NCBI GenBank assembly: GCA_029203105.1
Contig: CP119318.1
Coordinates: 4,354,501-4,418,500, forward strand
Direction: 5' to 3'
DNA length: 64,000 bases
DNA from: Candidatus Kaistia colombiensis
GTDB taxonomy: Bacteria; Pseudomonadota; Alphaproteobacteria; Rhizobiales; Kaistiaceae
The notes beneath the pieces are model-generated. The model did not search any database, was not told the DNA's origin, and saw nothing but the letters and a program-made list of their open reading frames with translations. Of the stretch, positions 1 to 8,552 are shown one piece after another. A program made the position numbers and the translations under genes. How positions within the stretch are numbered: the first letter of the stretch is position 1; every line of letters begins with the position of its first letter.

Positions 1-1
1 C

Positions 2-478
2 GCCGCCATCATCGGCGTTTCGAGCGCCCGCGCCTCGGCGCCGTTCATGGCGACGGGCCATGTCGATGCGCAATGCTTGCCGGCGCTGCGCGACATGCTG
101 ATCCGCGCCAAGAGCGAAGGCCTTTACCGCGTGGTGCTGATCCATCATCCGCCGTTCAAGCATGCGACGGGCTGGCACAAGCGTTTGGTCGGCGCCGGAC
201 GAATCCGCGCCATCATAAAGGAAGTCGGCGCCGAGCTGGTCCTGCACGGCCACACCCATATCGACAGCTTCGAGAGCATCGAGGGACCGGACGGCCGCGT
301 GCCGGTGATCGGCGTCCCCTCCGCCGCCAATGCACCCGGCGGGCACAAGCCGGCCGGGCGCTACAATCTGTTCGGCATCGAAGGCGAACCCGGCAACTGG
401 CGCTGCTCGCTGGTCGAGCGCGGCTATGGCGCGCCGGGCTCCGGCATCGAGGTCATCCGCGAGCGCACCGTCGGCTAG
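2..478 (+). CDS. Metallophosphoesterase (5'-truncated by window edge)
   Basis: This is the C-terminal part of a calcineurin-like metallophosphoesterase. The frame is open from base 2, so the true start lies outside the window; the ATG at 47 is internal. Two metal-binding signatures of the family are visible: VVLIHHPPF (a histidine-containing block) and LVLHGHTHID, the classical GHTH motif that coordinates the second metal near the C-terminus. The family hydrolyses phosphomono- or phosphodiesters, and the substrate cannot be told from this fragment. The stop codon TAG at 476-478 lies inside the first arm of a long hairpin, which probably ends transcription. The next gene starts about 300 bases on and belongs to a different operon. 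Confidence 0.85.
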   Translation, partial: AAIIGVSSARASAPFMATGHVDAQCLPALRDMLIRAKSEGLYRVVLIHHPPFKHATGWHKRLVGAGRIRAIIKEVGAELVLHGHTHIDSFESIEGPDGRVPVIGVPSAANAPGGHKPAGRYNLFGIEGEPGNWRCSLVERGYGAPGSGIEVIRERTVG

Positions 479-517
479 AGTCGTTCCGTGTTTCATGGAA
501 ACATGGAACGACTCTAG
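475..517 (+). terminator. Long hairpin at the end of the metallophosphoesterase gene
   Basis: Two 20-base arms (475-494 and 498-517) are inverted copies with one mismatch, separated by a 3-base loop. The first arm includes the stop codon of the upstream gene. There is no strong T-run, so termination is inferred from the structure. The hairpin is the left part of a larger repeat that recurs at 16810. Confidence 0.55.
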
Positions 518-579
518 CTCTTCGTTTGATCGCGTTTTCTTCACGCGAACCGGCATCCACTTCGCTCGAAAACGCTCTG
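475..579 (+). repeat. Intergenic repeat A, copy 1 (hairpin plus GAGCGTTTTCGAGCG block)
   Basis: The hairpin is followed by a conserved block of about 55 bases. It runs from TTGATCGCGTTTTCTTCACG to GCTCGAAAACGCTCT and carries inverted motifs of its own (CGTTTTC/GAAAACG). A nearly identical composite lies at 16810-16906, and the block alone, inverted, lies at 7524-7587. The remaining 200 bases up to the next gene (580-776) show no gene or recognisable site. Confidence 0.8.
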
Positions 580-776
580 AGCGGCGCAGGCCGCTCCGGC
601 TCGCTGCCGATCCAAAGCCGGCTCGCGACGTTTTCTCGCAGCCACGCCCGCCCCGAAAAAGCTTCGGCGGACGTCGCTTCCGAACATCCGCAGGTTGCAG
701 CGAACGAGCCGGAACGGTAAGCGTACCAGTAGGATAGTCACGAGCCGCCGCGCTCGGAATCGGGGGCTGGCGTCTC

Positions 777-1049
777 ATGAGATTTGTGTCCTGCGCTCGC
801 TTGGCGCCGCTCGCCGCCGTTGTGCTGAGCGGCTGCGTCGGGACGCGCGCGCCTTCGATTCCCCTGTTCGGCGCGTATTTCCCCGCCTGGCTCGCCTGCG
901 TCACGGTCGGCATCCTCGGCGCGGTCGTGATCCGGGTCGCTTTCGTCTTCATCGGGCTGGACGACCGGCTGCCATTGCGGCTGCTCGTCTATGTCTGCCT
1001 GGCGTCGGGCCTCTCCTTCGCCACCTCCCTTCTCTTCTTCGGTAGCTGA
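777..1049 (+). CDS. YtcA-like small inner-membrane lipoprotein
   Basis: This 90-residue protein opens with a lipoprotein signal peptide whose lipobox is LSGC, so the mature protein would begin at Cys20. Two hydrophobic segments follow (about residues 30-60 and 68-87). Small proteins of this layout (the YtcA family) are known to be encoded directly upstream of an HlyD-type adaptor, a FUSC pump and a TolC-like protein, as at the E. coli ytcA-mdtNOP locus. The same order follows here with gaps of 3 to 4 bases, which supports one operon. Its role in the pump is not established. The ATG at 777 is the only start that leaves a complete signal peptide. Confidence 0.75.
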   Translation: MRFVSCARLAPLAAVVLSGCVGTRAPSIPLFGAYFPAWLACVTVGILGAVVIRVAFVFIGLDDRLPLRLLVYVCLASGLSFATSLLFFGS

Positions 1050-1052
1050 CAG

Positions 1053-2096
1053 ATGGCAAAGCCAGGCAAGCTGGGCAACGCAATCGGCGCCCTCGTGGCT
1101 CTCGTGATCGTCGGCGGCGCCGTCGCGCTCGGCTGGCGCTATCTGCGCGCGGGCGAACTGAACCCGACGTCGGAAGACGCGGTCATCCAGGCCAATCTGG
1201 TCAATATCTCCTCGACCGTGCCGGGCCGCATCATCGAGATCGCGGTCAAGGACAACGGCCGGGTGAAACGCGGCGAGTTGCTGTTCTCGATCGATCCGGT
1301 CCCGTACCGCCTCGCCGTCGAGCAGGCCAAGGCCGATCTTTTGATCGCCGAGGCGGCGCTTTCGGCCCAGCAGCGGACGATCCGCGCCGAAACCTCCAAC
1401 GCCGCCATCGCCAGCGAGCAGATCTCTCGCGCACGCGTCAATCTCGACCTCGCGACCCAGACGCTCACGCGCCTGACCGCGCTTCGCCCCAAAGGCTATG
1501 TCACCGCGCAGCAGGTCGACGACGCCGCCACCGCCAAGCGCGACGCGACCATCAGCCTGAACCAGGCGCTGGCGCAGCGCGAGGCGGCGGATGCGCTGGT
1601 CAGCACGCTGGACGGCGCCGAAGCGCTGGTGTCGGCCCGCCGCGCCGCTCTGGCCCTGGCCGAGCGAAACCTCGCCGATACCGAGGTGCGGTCGCCGCAT
1701 GACAGCCTGGTCGCCGGTTTGACCGTCTCGTCCGGCCAGTTCGTCATCACCGGCCAGTCGGTCTTCACCCTGATCGATACCGAACAGTGGTTCGTCACCG
1801 CCGCCTTCCGCGAGACGGAACTGAAGCAGTTGCAGGATGGCGCCTGCGCCACCGCCTATGTGATGGCGAACCGTTCGATCCCGCTGCGCGGCCGCGTCGT
1901 CGGCATCGGCTGGGGCGTCAGTTCGGAAGAAATCCTGCCGATCCCGCGCAGCCTGCCCTATGTGCCGAAGACGCTGAACTGGGTACGCATCTCGCAGCGC
2001 TTCCCGGTCCGCATCCTGCTCGACAATCCGCCGGCGGAGCTGATGCGCGTCGGCGCCTCGGCGATCGCCACCGTCCATAGCGCCGACCGCTGCTAG
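1053..2096 (+). CDS. HlyD/EmrA-type periplasmic adaptor of an efflux pump (MdtN-like)
   Basis: This 347-residue membrane fusion protein links an inner-membrane pump to an outer-membrane channel. Residues about 10-28 form one N-terminal membrane anchor. A lipoyl-like half (NISSTVPGRIIEIAV, about 50-64) follows, then an alpha-helical hairpin rich in Ala, Gln and Arg (about 90-200). The second lipoyl half (VRSPHDSLVAGLTVSSGQ) and a beta-barrel end come last. It lies 3 bases after the lipoprotein gene and 4 bases before the FUSC gene, so the four genes are probably one transcript. By analogy with MdtNOP and AaeAB systems, the cargo may be aromatic or other weak acids. That is inference. Confidence 0.88.
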   Translation: MAKPGKLGNAIGALVALVIVGGAVALGWRYLRAGELNPTSEDAVIQANLVNISSTVPGRIIEIAVKDNGRVKRGELLFSIDPVPYRLAVEQAKADLLIAEAALSAQQRTIRAETSNAAIASEQISRARVNLDLATQTLTRLTALRPKGYVTAQQVDDAATAKRDATISLNQALAQREAADALVSTLDGAEALVSARRAALALAERNLADTEVRSPHDSLVAGLTVSSGQFVITGQSVFTLIDTEQWFVTAAFRETELKQLQDGACATAYVMANRSIPLRGRVVGIGWGVSSEEILPIPRSLPYVPKTLNWVRISQRFPVRILLDNPPAELMRVGASAIATVHSADRC

Positions 2097-2100
2097 CCTG

Positions 2101-3972
2101 ATGTCGCTCCGGCTCGACCAGCTCCTCGCCGACCTGAAACCCTTCGAGGGCCGGTTCGGCATGACCTGGCGGATCGCGCTGCTCTGCGCCCTGGTCGCCG
2201 CCGTGGCCATGATCTACAAGATCCCGGAACCGGCGATCGGCTGCTACCTGATCATCTATCTGATGAAGCAGGACGCCTCGACCAACATCGCGCTGGCGAT
2301 CGGCGCCACCATCCTGGTCACCGTGTTCGTCGCGCTCGTCTTCGTGCTGACGCGCTGGACGATCGAGGTGCCGTTCCTGCGGCTGGCGGTGATGGCGCTC
2401 GCCTCCTTCGCCTTTGTCTATCTCGGTTCGGTCAGCAAGCTCGGCGACCTCGGCTCCGACATGGCGCTCGTCATCACCTTCGCGCTGACGCTGGTTTCCG
2501 ATGCGCCGCTCGGCGAAGTCGTGACGCGCGGCCTGCTCTATGCCTGGCAGATGGTGACCATGCCGATGGCGCTGATGCTGGGCTTCAACATGGTGCTCGG
2601 CTGGCAACCGTCGCGGCTGCTGCGGACGACCTGGCGCGAGCGGGTCGAGGCGGCCGGGCAGCATCTCGTCCGCGCCGATGCCGAGAGCCTTGCAAGGCTC
2701 CAGGCGTTGCTGCGCGAGGGCAATGCCGAACACGACCAGCGCGCGCTGCTGACCCGCATCCTGCACTATGTGCCGAAGCGGGTCTCGAGCCAGCTGGCGC
2801 AGGCGATCGAACAGAGCTACGCGCTGCTCCTCGCCGTCTCGGCGCTGCCGGACACGGTGACGGCCGACGAACGCGCCCGGCTCGCCGCGCATTGCGAGCG
2901 GGTCGCCGACGCGATCGCCACCAAGGCCGCCATCCCGGCCCCCGAGGAACCGCCCGCCGCCGCCGGCGACGCCGCGCTCCAGGCTGCCTGGAGAGCACTG
3001 CGGGAGATGGCGGATCCGAACCCGGTCTGGCCCGCCATGCCGCAGGAGCCGTTTTTCGCCGCCGACGCACTCAGCAACCCGGACCACCAGCGCTTCGCGC
3101 TGAAGACGACGCTCGCGGCGATGATCGCCTACATCGTCTATGCCGGCATCGACTGGCAGGGCATCCACACCGCCATGATCACCTGCTACGTCGCCTCGCT
3201 CGGCACCACCGGCGAGACGGTGCACAAGCTGGCGCTACGCATCGTCGGCTGCCTGATCGGCGCCGCGATGGGCATGGCCGCCATCCTGTTCGTCATTCCC
3301 AACCTGACCAGCGTCGGCGGCCTGATGGTCCTCGTCTTCCTGGCGATGCTGCCGGCCGCCTGGGTGTCGTCCGGCAGCGAGCGGATCTCCTATGGCGGCG
3401 TGCAGATCGGCCTCGCCTTCCTGCTCACCGTCCTGCAGGGCTTCGAGCCGGGCATCGACATGGATTCGGCCCGCGACCGCATCGTCGGCATCCTGCTCGG
3501 CAATCTGCTCGTCTATCTGATCTTCACGCGGATCTGGCCGGTCGGCGTCATCGTCGCCGTGCGCAAGGAAGTCTCCGGCGCCCTGGCGAGCCTGTCGCGG
3601 CTGGCAAGCATGCCGCGCGACGATCGCCGCGCCCTCGTCAACCAGGCGGCGGCGGCGGTGGTCGACCTGCGCCAGGCCTCGGACCAGCTCGCGATGGCAC
3701 ACTACGAGCCCTCGGCGCTGCGCCCGGCGACCGCCGAAATCCGCCGCTTCGAGGCCGTGATCGCCGAAGCCGAGCCGCTTGCGGCCAGCCTCGTCCTGGC
3801 AAGCGCCGGCAATCCCGACGAGGCGGCGCGACTGGCGCGGCTCTCCACGGCGGTCGCAACGGCGATGTCACCCGATCCCGCGGACACCCCACAAACGCTG
3901 GACGCGTCTTCCGCCGCCCGTGTTACGGCTTCGGAACGCATATCCCGAATCGAGAATGCACTGGTAACCTGA
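2101..3972 (+). CDS. FUSC-family inner-membrane efflux transporter (AaeB/MdtO-like)
   Basis: This 623-residue protein has the duplicated layout of FUSC transporters. An N-terminal hydrophobic bundle (about residues 20-170) is followed by a soluble region (about 175-325), then a second bundle (about 330-480) and a cytoplasmic C-terminal helical domain. The family includes AaeB, the p-hydroxybenzoic acid efflux pump, and MdtO. The length is usual for the family. It sits between the adaptor and the outer-membrane factor with spacings of 4 and 3 bases, which makes a complete tripartite pump. The substrate is unknown; exported aromatic acids are a reasonable guess. Confidence 0.88.
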   Translation: MSLRLDQLLADLKPFEGRFGMTWRIALLCALVAAVAMIYKIPEPAIGCYLIIYLMKQDASTNIALAIGATILVTVFVALVFVLTRWTIEVPFLRLAVMALASFAFVYLGSVSKLGDLGSDMALVITFALTLVSDAPLGEVVTRGLLYAWQMVTMPMALMLGFNMVLGWQPSRLLRTTWRERVEAAGQHLVRADAESLARLQALLREGNAEHDQRALLTRILHYVPKRVSSQLAQAIEQSYALLLAVSALPDTVTADERARLAAHCERVADAIATKAAIPAPEEPPAAAGDAALQAAWRALREMADPNPVWPAMPQEPFFAADALSNPDHQRFALKTTLAAMIAYIVYAGIDWQGIHTAMITCYVASLGTTGETVHKLALRIVGCLIGAAMGMAAILFVIPNLTSVGGLMVLVFLAMLPAAWVSSGSERISYGGVQIGLAFLLTVLQGFEPGIDMDSARDRIVGILLGNLLVYLIFTRIWPVGVIVAVRKEVSGALASLSRLASMPRDDRRALVNQAAAAVVDLRQASDQLAMAHYEPSALRPATAEIRRFEAVIAEAEPLAASLVLASAGNPDEAARLARLSTAVATAMSPDPADTPQTLDASSAARVTASERISRIENALVT

Positions 3973-3975
3973 GGC

Positions 3976-5532
3976 ATGATGGCGAGCCCCTCCCGACCGC
4001 GTCGACGCGCCCGCGCGAGCATCCGCCTCGCCGCCGCCACCAGCCTGCTCGCCCTGCTCGCGGGCTGCGCGCAATATGCCGAGCAGCTGGCGCCCGCCTC
4101 GCCGAACGAGCCCTTCCAGCAGGGGCGCAAGACCACGGTCAGCCTGCTGCCGCAGGCGCCGTCTGCGCCCTCCAATTCCCGCGACTTTGCCGTCCAGGGC
4201 AATCCCGAGCTCTCCGTCATGCCGCCGGCGCCGGAAGTGCGCGCCGGCAAGGTGTACCAGCTGCCGGAGCTGATCGACCTCGCCGAGCGCAACAACCCGA
4301 CGACACGGGTTGCCTGGGAACAGGCGCGACAGGCGGCGCTCGCCGTCGGCATCACCGAATCGACCTTCCTGCCGACGATCTCCGCCAACGTGATCGGCGG
4401 CAGCCAGCAGAACACCACGCCGGTCGACATTCTCGGCGTCCGCAAGGACATCGAGACGACGGTCAGCGGCGTGTCGTCGACGGTGGCGCTGCAATGGCTG
4501 GTGTTCGACTTCGGCCAGCGCAAGGCGGCCGCCGACGTCGCCAAGCATGTGCTGACGGCGGCGAACGTCAACTTCAACGGCGCCCACCAGCTGCTGATCT
4601 TCAACGTCACCCAGAGCTTCTACCGCTACGGCGCCGCGCAGACGCGCACCGAGGTCGCCGCCCGGTCGCTGCGCAACAGCCGCGCTATTCTCGATGCGGC
4701 CGTGGCGCGCGAGGCGAAGGGCCTCGGCACGACGGTCGAGGTCGCCCAGGCGCGCCAGCAGGTGGCGCAATCGGAGCTGCGCCAGGTCGTCGCCACCGGC
4801 CAGGAGCGCGACGCCTACCAGGCGCTGCTCGGTGCGATGAGCGTTTCGCCGACCCTCAACATCAAGATTGCCGGTTCGGGCCGCCGTCGCCTGCCCGCGC
4901 CGGCCGACATCTCGACCGACGAGATGATCCAGCAGGCGCTGTCCCGCCGCCCGGACGTGCTGGCGAGCTATGCCAACATGAAGGCCGGCGAGGCCGGCAT
5001 CAACGTCGCCACCGCCGATTTCGCGCCAAAGGTCTACCTGGCCGGCGTCGCCGGCCAGGGCACCACCGGCTTCGACGCGGCCGGCCTGCCGACGATCGGG
5101 CAGCAGACCTCGGGCGCCGGCGTTCTGGTCGGCGCGACCATGCCGATCTATGACGGCGGCCTGCGCGCCGCCAATCTGAAGGCGGCCGAATCGCGCGCCG
5201 CCGTGGCGCGCGCCGCCTTCGCCAAGACCCAGGAAGAAGCCGTGCGCGAAATGGTGGTCGCCGCCAACACGCTGCGTTCGGCACTCGCCTCCTATCGCGC
5301 CGCCAGCAAGCTGACCGACGCGGCCACCGTCACCTATGACGCGGCACTCGGCGCCTACGAGAACGGCCTCGGCACGATCACCGCCGCGACCATTGCCGAC
5401 AGCGGCCTGCTCGACGCGCGCCAGGCGCAGGCCGACGCGCACGCCGCCTCGCTGGTCGCCGCCGCCAACCTCGCCTTCGTGCTGGGCGCGATGACCTCGC
5501 CGCGATCCGCCGAGACGCTGTCATATCGGTAG
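3976..5532 (+). CDS. TolC-like outer-membrane efflux lipoprotein (MdtP-like)
   Basis: This 518-residue outer-membrane factor is the last gene of the efflux operon. It has an Arg-rich N-terminus, then a hydrophobic stretch ending in LLALLAGC, a lipobox that would acylate the Cys at about residue 30. The rest is the repeated, Ala/Gln/Arg-rich alpha-helical barrel pattern of the OEP family, in two halves (about 100-300 and 310-510), with motifs such as VALQWLVFDFGQRKA. With the adaptor and FUSC pump it would form a channel across both membranes. The ATG at 3976 directly follows the FUSC stop; a second ATG codon comes next, so the exact start is uncertain by one residue. Confidence 0.88.
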   Translation: MMASPSRPRRRARASIRLAAATSLLALLAGCAQYAEQLAPASPNEPFQQGRKTTVSLLPQAPSAPSNSRDFAVQGNPELSVMPPAPEVRAGKVYQLPELIDLAERNNPTTRVAWEQARQAALAVGITESTFLPTISANVIGGSQQNTTPVDILGVRKDIETTVSGVSSTVALQWLVFDFGQRKAAADVAKHVLTAANVNFNGAHQLLIFNVTQSFYRYGAAQTRTEVAARSLRNSRAILDAAVAREAKGLGTTVEVAQARQQVAQSELRQVVATGQERDAYQALLGAMSVSPTLNIKIAGSGRRRLPAPADISTDEMIQQALSRRPDVLASYANMKAGEAGINVATADFAPKVYLAGVAGQGTTGFDAAGLPTIGQQTSGAGVLVGATMPIYDGGLRAANLKAAESRAAVARAAFAKTQEEAVREMVVAANTLRSALASYRAASKLTDAATVTYDAALGAYENGLGTITAATIADSGLLDARQAQADAHAASLVAAANLAFVLGAMTSPRSAETLSYR

Positions 5533-5539
5533 AAGCCGA

Positions 5540-5790
5540 CCTTCCCCTCCCCTGAGGAGACCTTTGCGGAACACCTGATGTCGTCACGCGTTCTACGCGG
5601 CATGGGCCAGAACTCGTCGCCCCGGCGAAGGCCGGGGCCCATGAACACCGGCTTGACGTGGCCGTAGCTGAGCCTTTTGGCTAGGGAATTGTGTCTATGG
5701 ATCCCGACCTTCGTCGGGATGACGACCTGAAATGCACGGTCTGCGCAGGTCGACGATGTTGTGCAAAGGTCTCCCTGAGGGAGAGGTGAA
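5540..5790. repeat. MITE-like intergenic element with imperfect terminal inverted repeats
   Basis: The left end (5540-5567) and the right end (5763-5790) are imperfect inverted copies that share the exact 12-base core GGAGACCTTTGC. Between them lie further palindromes: CCCCGGCG/CGCCGGGG-type arms around 5622-5640 and ATCCCGAC/GTCGGGAT around 5700-5720. No open frame of its own is evident. The end sequences resemble the CTCTCCCTGAGGGAG motif of repeat B found in the rhamnose region. The element fills almost the whole gap between the efflux operon and the antiporter gene, whose stop codon lies 22 bases away. Confidence 0.55.
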
Positions 5791-5811
5791 AACAAGCCCT
5801 GGCCCTGATCT

Positions 5812-7512
5812 CTACCGCGCCAGCAGCACGATCAGGATGCCGCCGATCGTCAAAAGCGTGTTGGAGACGGCGCAACTCACCGTGAATCCGAGCGCCGGCG
5901 TCTGGCTCTTGGCCCGCGCCGTCAGCATGCCGAGCGACGCCGTCGAGGCGCGGGCCCCCGCCACGCATCCAAGCAGGATCGCATCATCGAAGCGGAAGAC
6001 GTATCGGCCGATATAGAGCGCGAGGATCAGCGGCACGCTCGTCACCACCATGCCCCAGAGGAACAGGCTGAAGCCGAGCTGCTGCACGCCGGCGACGAAG
6101 CTCGGCCCGGAGGATAGGCCGACGACGGCGATGAACATGTTGAGGCCGAGCGCGTTCATCAGCCAGTTGGCGGCCGGCGGAATGCGGCCGAAGGTCGGGT
6201 GAACCGAGCGCAGCCAGCCGAGCGCGATGCCCGCGAGCAGCACGCCGCCGGAGGACGACAGCGTGACCGGCACGGAACCGAGCCGCAGCACGAGCGAGCC
6301 AACCAGGGCGCCGATGACGATGGCGGCGGCCACCAGCGCTATGTCGGTTTCCTCCGGCGCGCGGTCGGCCCGCCCGAATGCCGCCAGGGCCGAGGAGATA
6401 TCCTGCGGCCGGCCGATGACGGTGACCACGTCGCCGCGATGCAGCGTGGTGGCAGGCAGGATCGGAATCTCGACGCCGGTCGCGCCGCGCCGGATCCGGC
6501 GCAGGAAGATGCCGCGCGTACTGGGAAGACTGGCCAATTCACCCAGCGTCTTGCCGTCGACGCCACGATTGGTGATCAGGACTTCCGTCCCCTCCACCGG
6601 CACATTCAGCAGTTCGGCGTCCTCGACCTCGACCAGTTCGGGACCGGCAAGCTTCATCACGATGCCGCGGTTGCCGGCGACGGCAACGACGTCGCCCACC
6701 AGCAGCATCATGTCGGCCGTCGCGTCGGTGATCTGGTCGTCGCGCCGGACGCGCTCGATGAACAATTGCGCCGGCCCGCACGTCGCCTCGACCGCGGCGG
6801 CGGTCTTGCCGACCCAGTCCGAACCGGGGCCGATGCGATAGGCGCGGGCGATGTGCTGGTGCCAAGCACGCGCGCCTTCGCCGGTCTTGCCGTGCCCGCC
6901 CATCTTCAGCTCATAGGCGCGGCAGGCGGCGACCAGGTCGATGCCGAGCAGCCTGGGCCCCACGACGCAGATGATCATGGTCGCGCCGATGGTGCCGAAG
7001 ATATAGGTCATGGCGAAGGCCGTCGGCACGGCATCGACCAGCGTCTTCGTTTCGCCGGTGGCGAGCCCGAGCTGCTCGATCGCGTCGACCGACAAGGCGA
7101 GCGCCGACGAGATCGTCGCGGCGCCGGCGAAGAGCCCCGCCGTGGAGCCGACGTCGTAGCCGGCGATCCGTCCTGCCACCCAGGCGGTGCCGAGGCACAG
7201 CGCGCAGATGATCACCGAGAACAGCGCCTGCGGCACGCCGTTCTTGGCGATGCCCTGCACGAATTGCGGCCCGACGCCGTAACCGATCGCGAACAGGAAG
7301 AGCAGGAAGAAAATCGCCCGCACATCGTTGGAAACGGTGATGTCGAGCTGACCGACGAGCAGCGCCGTCAACAGAGTTCCGGTCACCGCGCCGAGGCCGA
7401 CCCCCTTGTACGACAGCTTGCCGACATAGGCGCCGATCGAGAGACAGACAAAGACCGCGATCTCCGGATTGGCCCGCAGGGTATCGACCAACCATTTCCA
7501 CATGGGATTCAT
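5812..7512 (-). CDS. AspT/YidE/YbjL-family transporter (aspartate:alanine antiporter-like)
   Basis: This 566-residue polytopic membrane protein has the duplicated organisation of the family. An N-terminal half of about five hydrophobic helices (10-190) is followed by a cytoplasmic region with two TrkA-C-like (RCK-C) domains (about 210-375) and a C-terminal half of helices (about 380-566). The characterised member AspT exchanges aspartate for alanine, which yields a proton-motive force when an aspartate decarboxylase is present. No decarboxylase gene lies nearby, so the substrate here is open. The gene stands alone, with repeat elements on both sides. Its start has no clear Shine-Dalgarno sequence; a second ATG lies 9 bases downstream. 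Confidence 0.85.
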   Translation of the reverse strand: MNPMWKWLVDTLRANPEIAVFVCLSIGAYVGKLSYKGVGLGAVTGTLLTALLVGQLDITVSNDVRAIFFLLFLFAIGYGVGPQFVQGIAKNGVPQALFSVIICALCLGTAWVAGRIAGYDVGSTAGLFAGAATISSALALSVDAIEQLGLATGETKTLVDAVPTAFAMTYIFGTIGATMIICVVGPRLLGIDLVAACRAYELKMGGHGKTGEGARAWHQHIARAYRIGPGSDWVGKTAAAVEATCGPAQLFIERVRRDDQITDATADMMLLVGDVVAVAGNRGIVMKLAGPELVEVEDAELLNVPVEGTEVLITNRGVDGKTLGELASLPSTRGIFLRRIRRGATGVEIPILPATTLHRGDVVTVIGRPQDISSALAAFGRADRAPEETDIALVAAAIVIGALVGSLVLRLGSVPVTLSSSGGVLLAGIALGWLRSVHPTFGRIPPAANWLMNALGLNMFIAVVGLSSGPSFVAGVQQLGFSLFLWGMVVTSVPLILALYIGRYVFRFDDAILLGCVAGARASTASLGMLTARAKSQTPALGFTVSCAVSNTLLTIGGILIVLLAR

Positions 7513-7523
7513 TCTCGACAGCT

Positions 7524-7587
7524 AGAGCGTTTTCGAGCGAAGTGGATACCGGTTCGCGTGAAGAAAACGCGATCAAACAAAGAGATA
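7524..7587 (-). repeat. Intergenic repeat A, copy 2 (inverted, without the hairpin)
   Basis: The block from AGAGCGTTTTCGAGCGAAG to AAGAAAACGCGATCAAAC is the reverse complement of the block at 520-579 and 16845-16906. The 38-43-base hairpin of the other copies is missing. It begins about 11 bases upstream of the antiporter start, so it may form part of that gene's leader. The remaining stretch to 7814 shows no gene or site I can support. Confidence 0.8.
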
Positions 7588-7814
7588 GAGCACAAGCACA
7601 GGCGCGCCGTGATCCAAGGCCAGGCGAATGGCCGTGCGCGTGGGCGAAGACTGGATGCTTGTCCACAATCCCTGGGTCGGGACTGGTTCAAATCATGATT
7701 CGGTGGTCGCCCCGAGAGGAACCCATGCAGTTCGGAACCGGCCGCACATCGGAAGACCACGCCAACGGCGGGCGAATCTCGTTCGGATTGCGCCACCTCT
7801 CCGCTGCTACGCTC

Positions 7815-8531
7815 TCAGAGCGCCGCGTAGATCACCGCGGCCTGGGCTCGAGAGCCGACCTCCAGCTTCTTCAGGATTTCGATCACGTGATAGTCGACCG
7901 AGCGCTTGGACTGTCCGACGATCAGCGCGATTTCGGCGTTCGATTTCCCATTCGCGACCCATTTGAGAATTTCGCGCTGAAGGGACGACAGCGATCGGAA
8001 CTTGGCGCTGCCACCAGCCGGCTGCCCGGTCGCCAGCCCGACCGCGGCGGCGCGGGACCTGGCCACCATGCCGATGATCGACACGGCGTGCACCGCATCC
8101 GGGCCGTGCACGCGGTCGGAGAACGATAGCAGCGTCAGTGCTCCGATCTTGTTTGCGCTGCCCCGCAGCGGCACGGTCAGCCCGCCGGTGATTCCCAGGT
8201 GCTGGATATATTCGTGGTAGTCCAACCGAGGCGGTTTCTTCCAGGTTTCGGTTCGCCAATAGAGCGGGTCGGTACCGGTCGCGGCATAGTCGAGCAGCGG
8301 GTCCCTCTCCGACCATCCGTCACGTTCATAGGCAACCAGATCATCATAAGACTGGTTGGTCAGCGTGGGATCGGCCATGAATTCGCGCTTGACGTTTTTT
8401 TCACAAGCCAGGATCAACCTGTCAAAACCCAGCGAGCGACCCGCGTCGCAAATCGCCGTTTGCAACTCTTGTTTGTCGCCCGCATTGCATATTTCAGCAA
8501 CAGCCTTCGATGTCAGTTCCAATAAGATCAA
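7815..8531 (-). CDS. LuxR-family regulator with autoinducer-binding domain (LuxR solo)
   Basis: Residues about 10-150 match an autoinducer-binding domain and about 175-238 a LuxR-type helix-turn-helix (LSSLQREILKWVANGKS, then EIALIVGQSKRSVDYHV). Lined up by eye on TraR, the ligand-pocket Tyr61, Asp70-Pro71 and Trp85 are kept (AYERD, RDPLL, LYWRT), but the Trp57 position appears to be Asp or Leu. No luxI-type synthase lies in the window, so this is a solo. The frame has no useful ATG. I prefer the TTG at 8531 because AAGGA lies 9 bases upstream; a TTG at 8552 would add seven residues but has no ribosome-binding site. Confidence 0.82.
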   Translation of the reverse strand: MILLELTSKAVAEICNAGDKQELQTAICDAGRSLGFDRLILACEKNVKREFMADPTLTNQSYDDLVAYERDGWSERDPLLDYAATGTDPLYWRTETWKKPPRLDYHEYIQHLGITGGLTVPLRGSANKIGALTLLSFSDRVHGPDAVHAVSIIGMVARSRAAAVGLATGQPAGGSAKFRSLSSLQREILKWVANGKSNAEIALIVGQSKRSVDYHVIEILKKLEVGSRAQAAVIYAAL

Positions 8532-8552
8532 TACATGAATTCCTTGGGCCAA

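Noticed and set aside
738..5442. Very long antisense or out-of-frame open frames (up to 753 residues) across the efflux operon
   Set aside because: They lie fully over convincing genes, are rich in Arg, Gly and Ala without domain pattern, and reflect the lack of stop codons in GC-rich DNA.
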